This document shows, one piece after another, positions 63,417 through 64,000 of a stretch of DNA of 64,000 bases. The notes beneath the pieces are model-generated. The model was given only the letters and a program-made list of their open reading frames with translations. It did no database searches and was not told where the DNA came from. Both the position numbers and the translations under genes were made by a program. The DNA comes from Candidatus Epulonipiscium viviparus (GTDB lineage: Bacteria; Bacillota; Clostridia; Lachnospirales; Cellulosilyticaceae), in assembly GCF_030708075.1 (NCBI RefSeq), contig NZ_CP117982.1, forward strand, positions 1,534,528-1,598,527, read 5' to 3'. The stretch's first letter is position 1. The number at the start of each line of letters is the position of its first letter.

Positions 63417-63902
63417 TTATTCTGCTATTTCTGAATTACCAAATACTGGAGCTTCTGGAAGCAAATCGCCAGTGGTTCCAGCAACTATTACTGGTATTGT
63501 GATTACCACTTCTTCAGCTGCTTGAGGCAAAATAAGATTCTTAAGAGTATATGGTGTATAGTTATTAGCCTCATCAGGAGTACCTTGTGCTACTGTGAAA
63601 GGTTGATCTGCGTCACCTACTTTTACGGTTATTTCACGAGTTTTATCGAGTTCAAAAAAGTCTGGAAGAGCATCGGTAAGATCAAACGTGATTTCGCTTG
63701 CCGGCTTAGCATTTGAGTGTGTAATTGTAATGATATAGCTAGCAGGACTACCTGCAACTACAGTTTCGCCGTCTGTGATACTAGATTCTTTTTTAATTAA
63801 GATGGGGCTAGTTCCTAGTTTTTCGAGAGTATTGGTAACTTCTGCTATTGGAGTAAAGAAATCACCAGTTTGAGCATAAGCTTGGTTTTTAATTTTTGCC
63901 AT
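63417..63902 (-). CDS. DUF11-like small protein, unit 1
   Basis: 161 aa, same length and start context as unit 2. The N-terminal 60 residues are nearly identical to it (MAKIKNQAYAQTGDFFTPI, SSITDGETVVAGSPASYIIT). The centre differs (SNAKPASEITFDLTDALPDFF against ADPEAPTYVIFDLTDALPKFF), and the end VFGNSEIAE is again shared. One DUF11-type beta-sandwich. Conserved ends with a variable middle suggest diversifying duplication. No export signal seen. Confidence 0.75.
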   Translation of the reverse strand: MAKIKNQAYAQTGDFFTPIAEVTNTLEKLGTSPILIKKESSITDGETVVAGSPASYIITITHSNAKPASEITFDLTDALPDFFELDKTREITVKVGDADQPFTVAQGTPDEANNYTPYTLKNLILPQAAEEVVITIPVIVAGTTGDLLPEAPVFGNSEIAE

Positions 63903-63923
63903 TATCATCATTCCTTTCATTAA

Positions 63924-63954
63924 TAAAGATAAAAGCCCGACTACTAGAGCCCGG
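63924..63954 (-). terminator. Terminator of the gene at the right edge
   Basis: The same CCCG.../...CGGG hairpin with CTTTTATCTTT on the minus strand, between the edge gene and unit 1. It shows the array module extends upstream. Confidence 0.65.
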
Positions 63955-63964
63955 GTGTGGTGAT

Positions 63965-64000
63965 TTAATTAGTTGGAGCAGGAGGTGCAGGAGGTAGAGG
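63965..64000 (-). CDS. C-terminal end of a proline-rich protein, cut by the window edge
   Basis: The minus-strand frame entering from the right edge reads PLPPAPPAPTN and a TAA. It precedes the array and shares its terminator type. Only the last eleven residues are visible, so identity is unknown. Confidence 0.45.
   Translation of the reverse strand, partial: PLPPAPPAPTN

Larger units (their letters stand above)
62581..63955 (-). repeat. Tandem array of DUF11-like genes, 550-bp period
   Basis: Start codons at 63902, 63352 and 62802 are exactly 550 bases apart. Each unit has the same GAAAGGAATGATGATA leader, a near-identical first 60 codons, and a CCCGACT/AGTCGGG-type terminator. The last unit is cut short. 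Units differ more in the centre of the coding region than at the ends. Confidence 0.92.

Overview
The window is a bacterial chromosome segment, AT-rich, with strong GGAGG-type ribosome binding sites and sigma-A-like promoters. It suggests an endospore-forming, fermentative Clostridia (Bacillota). The evidence is a spore protease gene (gpr) next to spoIIP, a ClpC with a UVR-type middle region, an acpS-alr-mazF order typical of Gram-positives, and a sodium-pumping biotin decarboxylase operon of the kind found in anaerobic Firmicutes. A gut Lachnospirales of the Cellulosilyticum/Epulopiscium sort would fit, but that is inference. No rRNA, tRNA, CRISPR array or insertion sequence was recognised.

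Layout. 1-6650: a family of large right-handed beta-helix proteins (a leaderless copy cut by the left edge, a lipoprotein, a deletion remnant and a Sec-secreted copy). 6650-9950: the first of five large secreted Asp-box (BNR) beta-propeller proteins. 10-31 kb: mostly housekeeping genes: MATE exporter, gpr, spoIIP, flavodoxin, Fe-S aldo/keto reductase, HNH nuclease, sbcD-sbcC, acpS, alr, mazF, clpC, ung, a purine permease, a Uma2-like protein and the carbamoyltransferase homologue ygeW. 31-44 kb: four more Asp-box propeller genes, one disrupted, preceded by a mosaic pseudogene. 44-54 kb: YARHG protein, aspartokinase, two proteins sharing a C-terminal motif, DUF917 with a cytosine-type permease, a ferredoxin-arsenate reductase fusion, a cation/calcium exchanger and a DEAD-box helicase. 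54-59 kb: a leftward operon for a sodium-translocating decarboxylase (carboxyltransferase, gamma, biotin carrier, beta, OadA-like). 59.5-62.6 kb: an ABC sugar importer without ATPase. 62.6-64 kb: a leftward tandem array of small DUF11-like proteins with a 550-bp period.

How it fits together (inference). The secreted beta-helix and propeller proteins look like a polysaccharide-binding or -degrading set. The ABC importer would take up sugars and the decarboxylase operon would turn carboxylic-acid metabolism into a sodium gradient. The clearest unexplained feature is the evolution of the paralogue families. In three unrelated families one copy keeps its start region and its 3' end but has lost the middle. 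One propeller gene carries heptad- and hendecad-repeat stalk sequence that has expanded and then suffered a one-base frameshift and an in-frame stop. Other points worth checking are two unannotated 33-35 codon membrane microproteins, a leader peptide before ygeW, a MazF without an antitoxin gene, and a ferredoxin-ArsC fusion under a promoter with an ArsR-type palindrome in its spacer.
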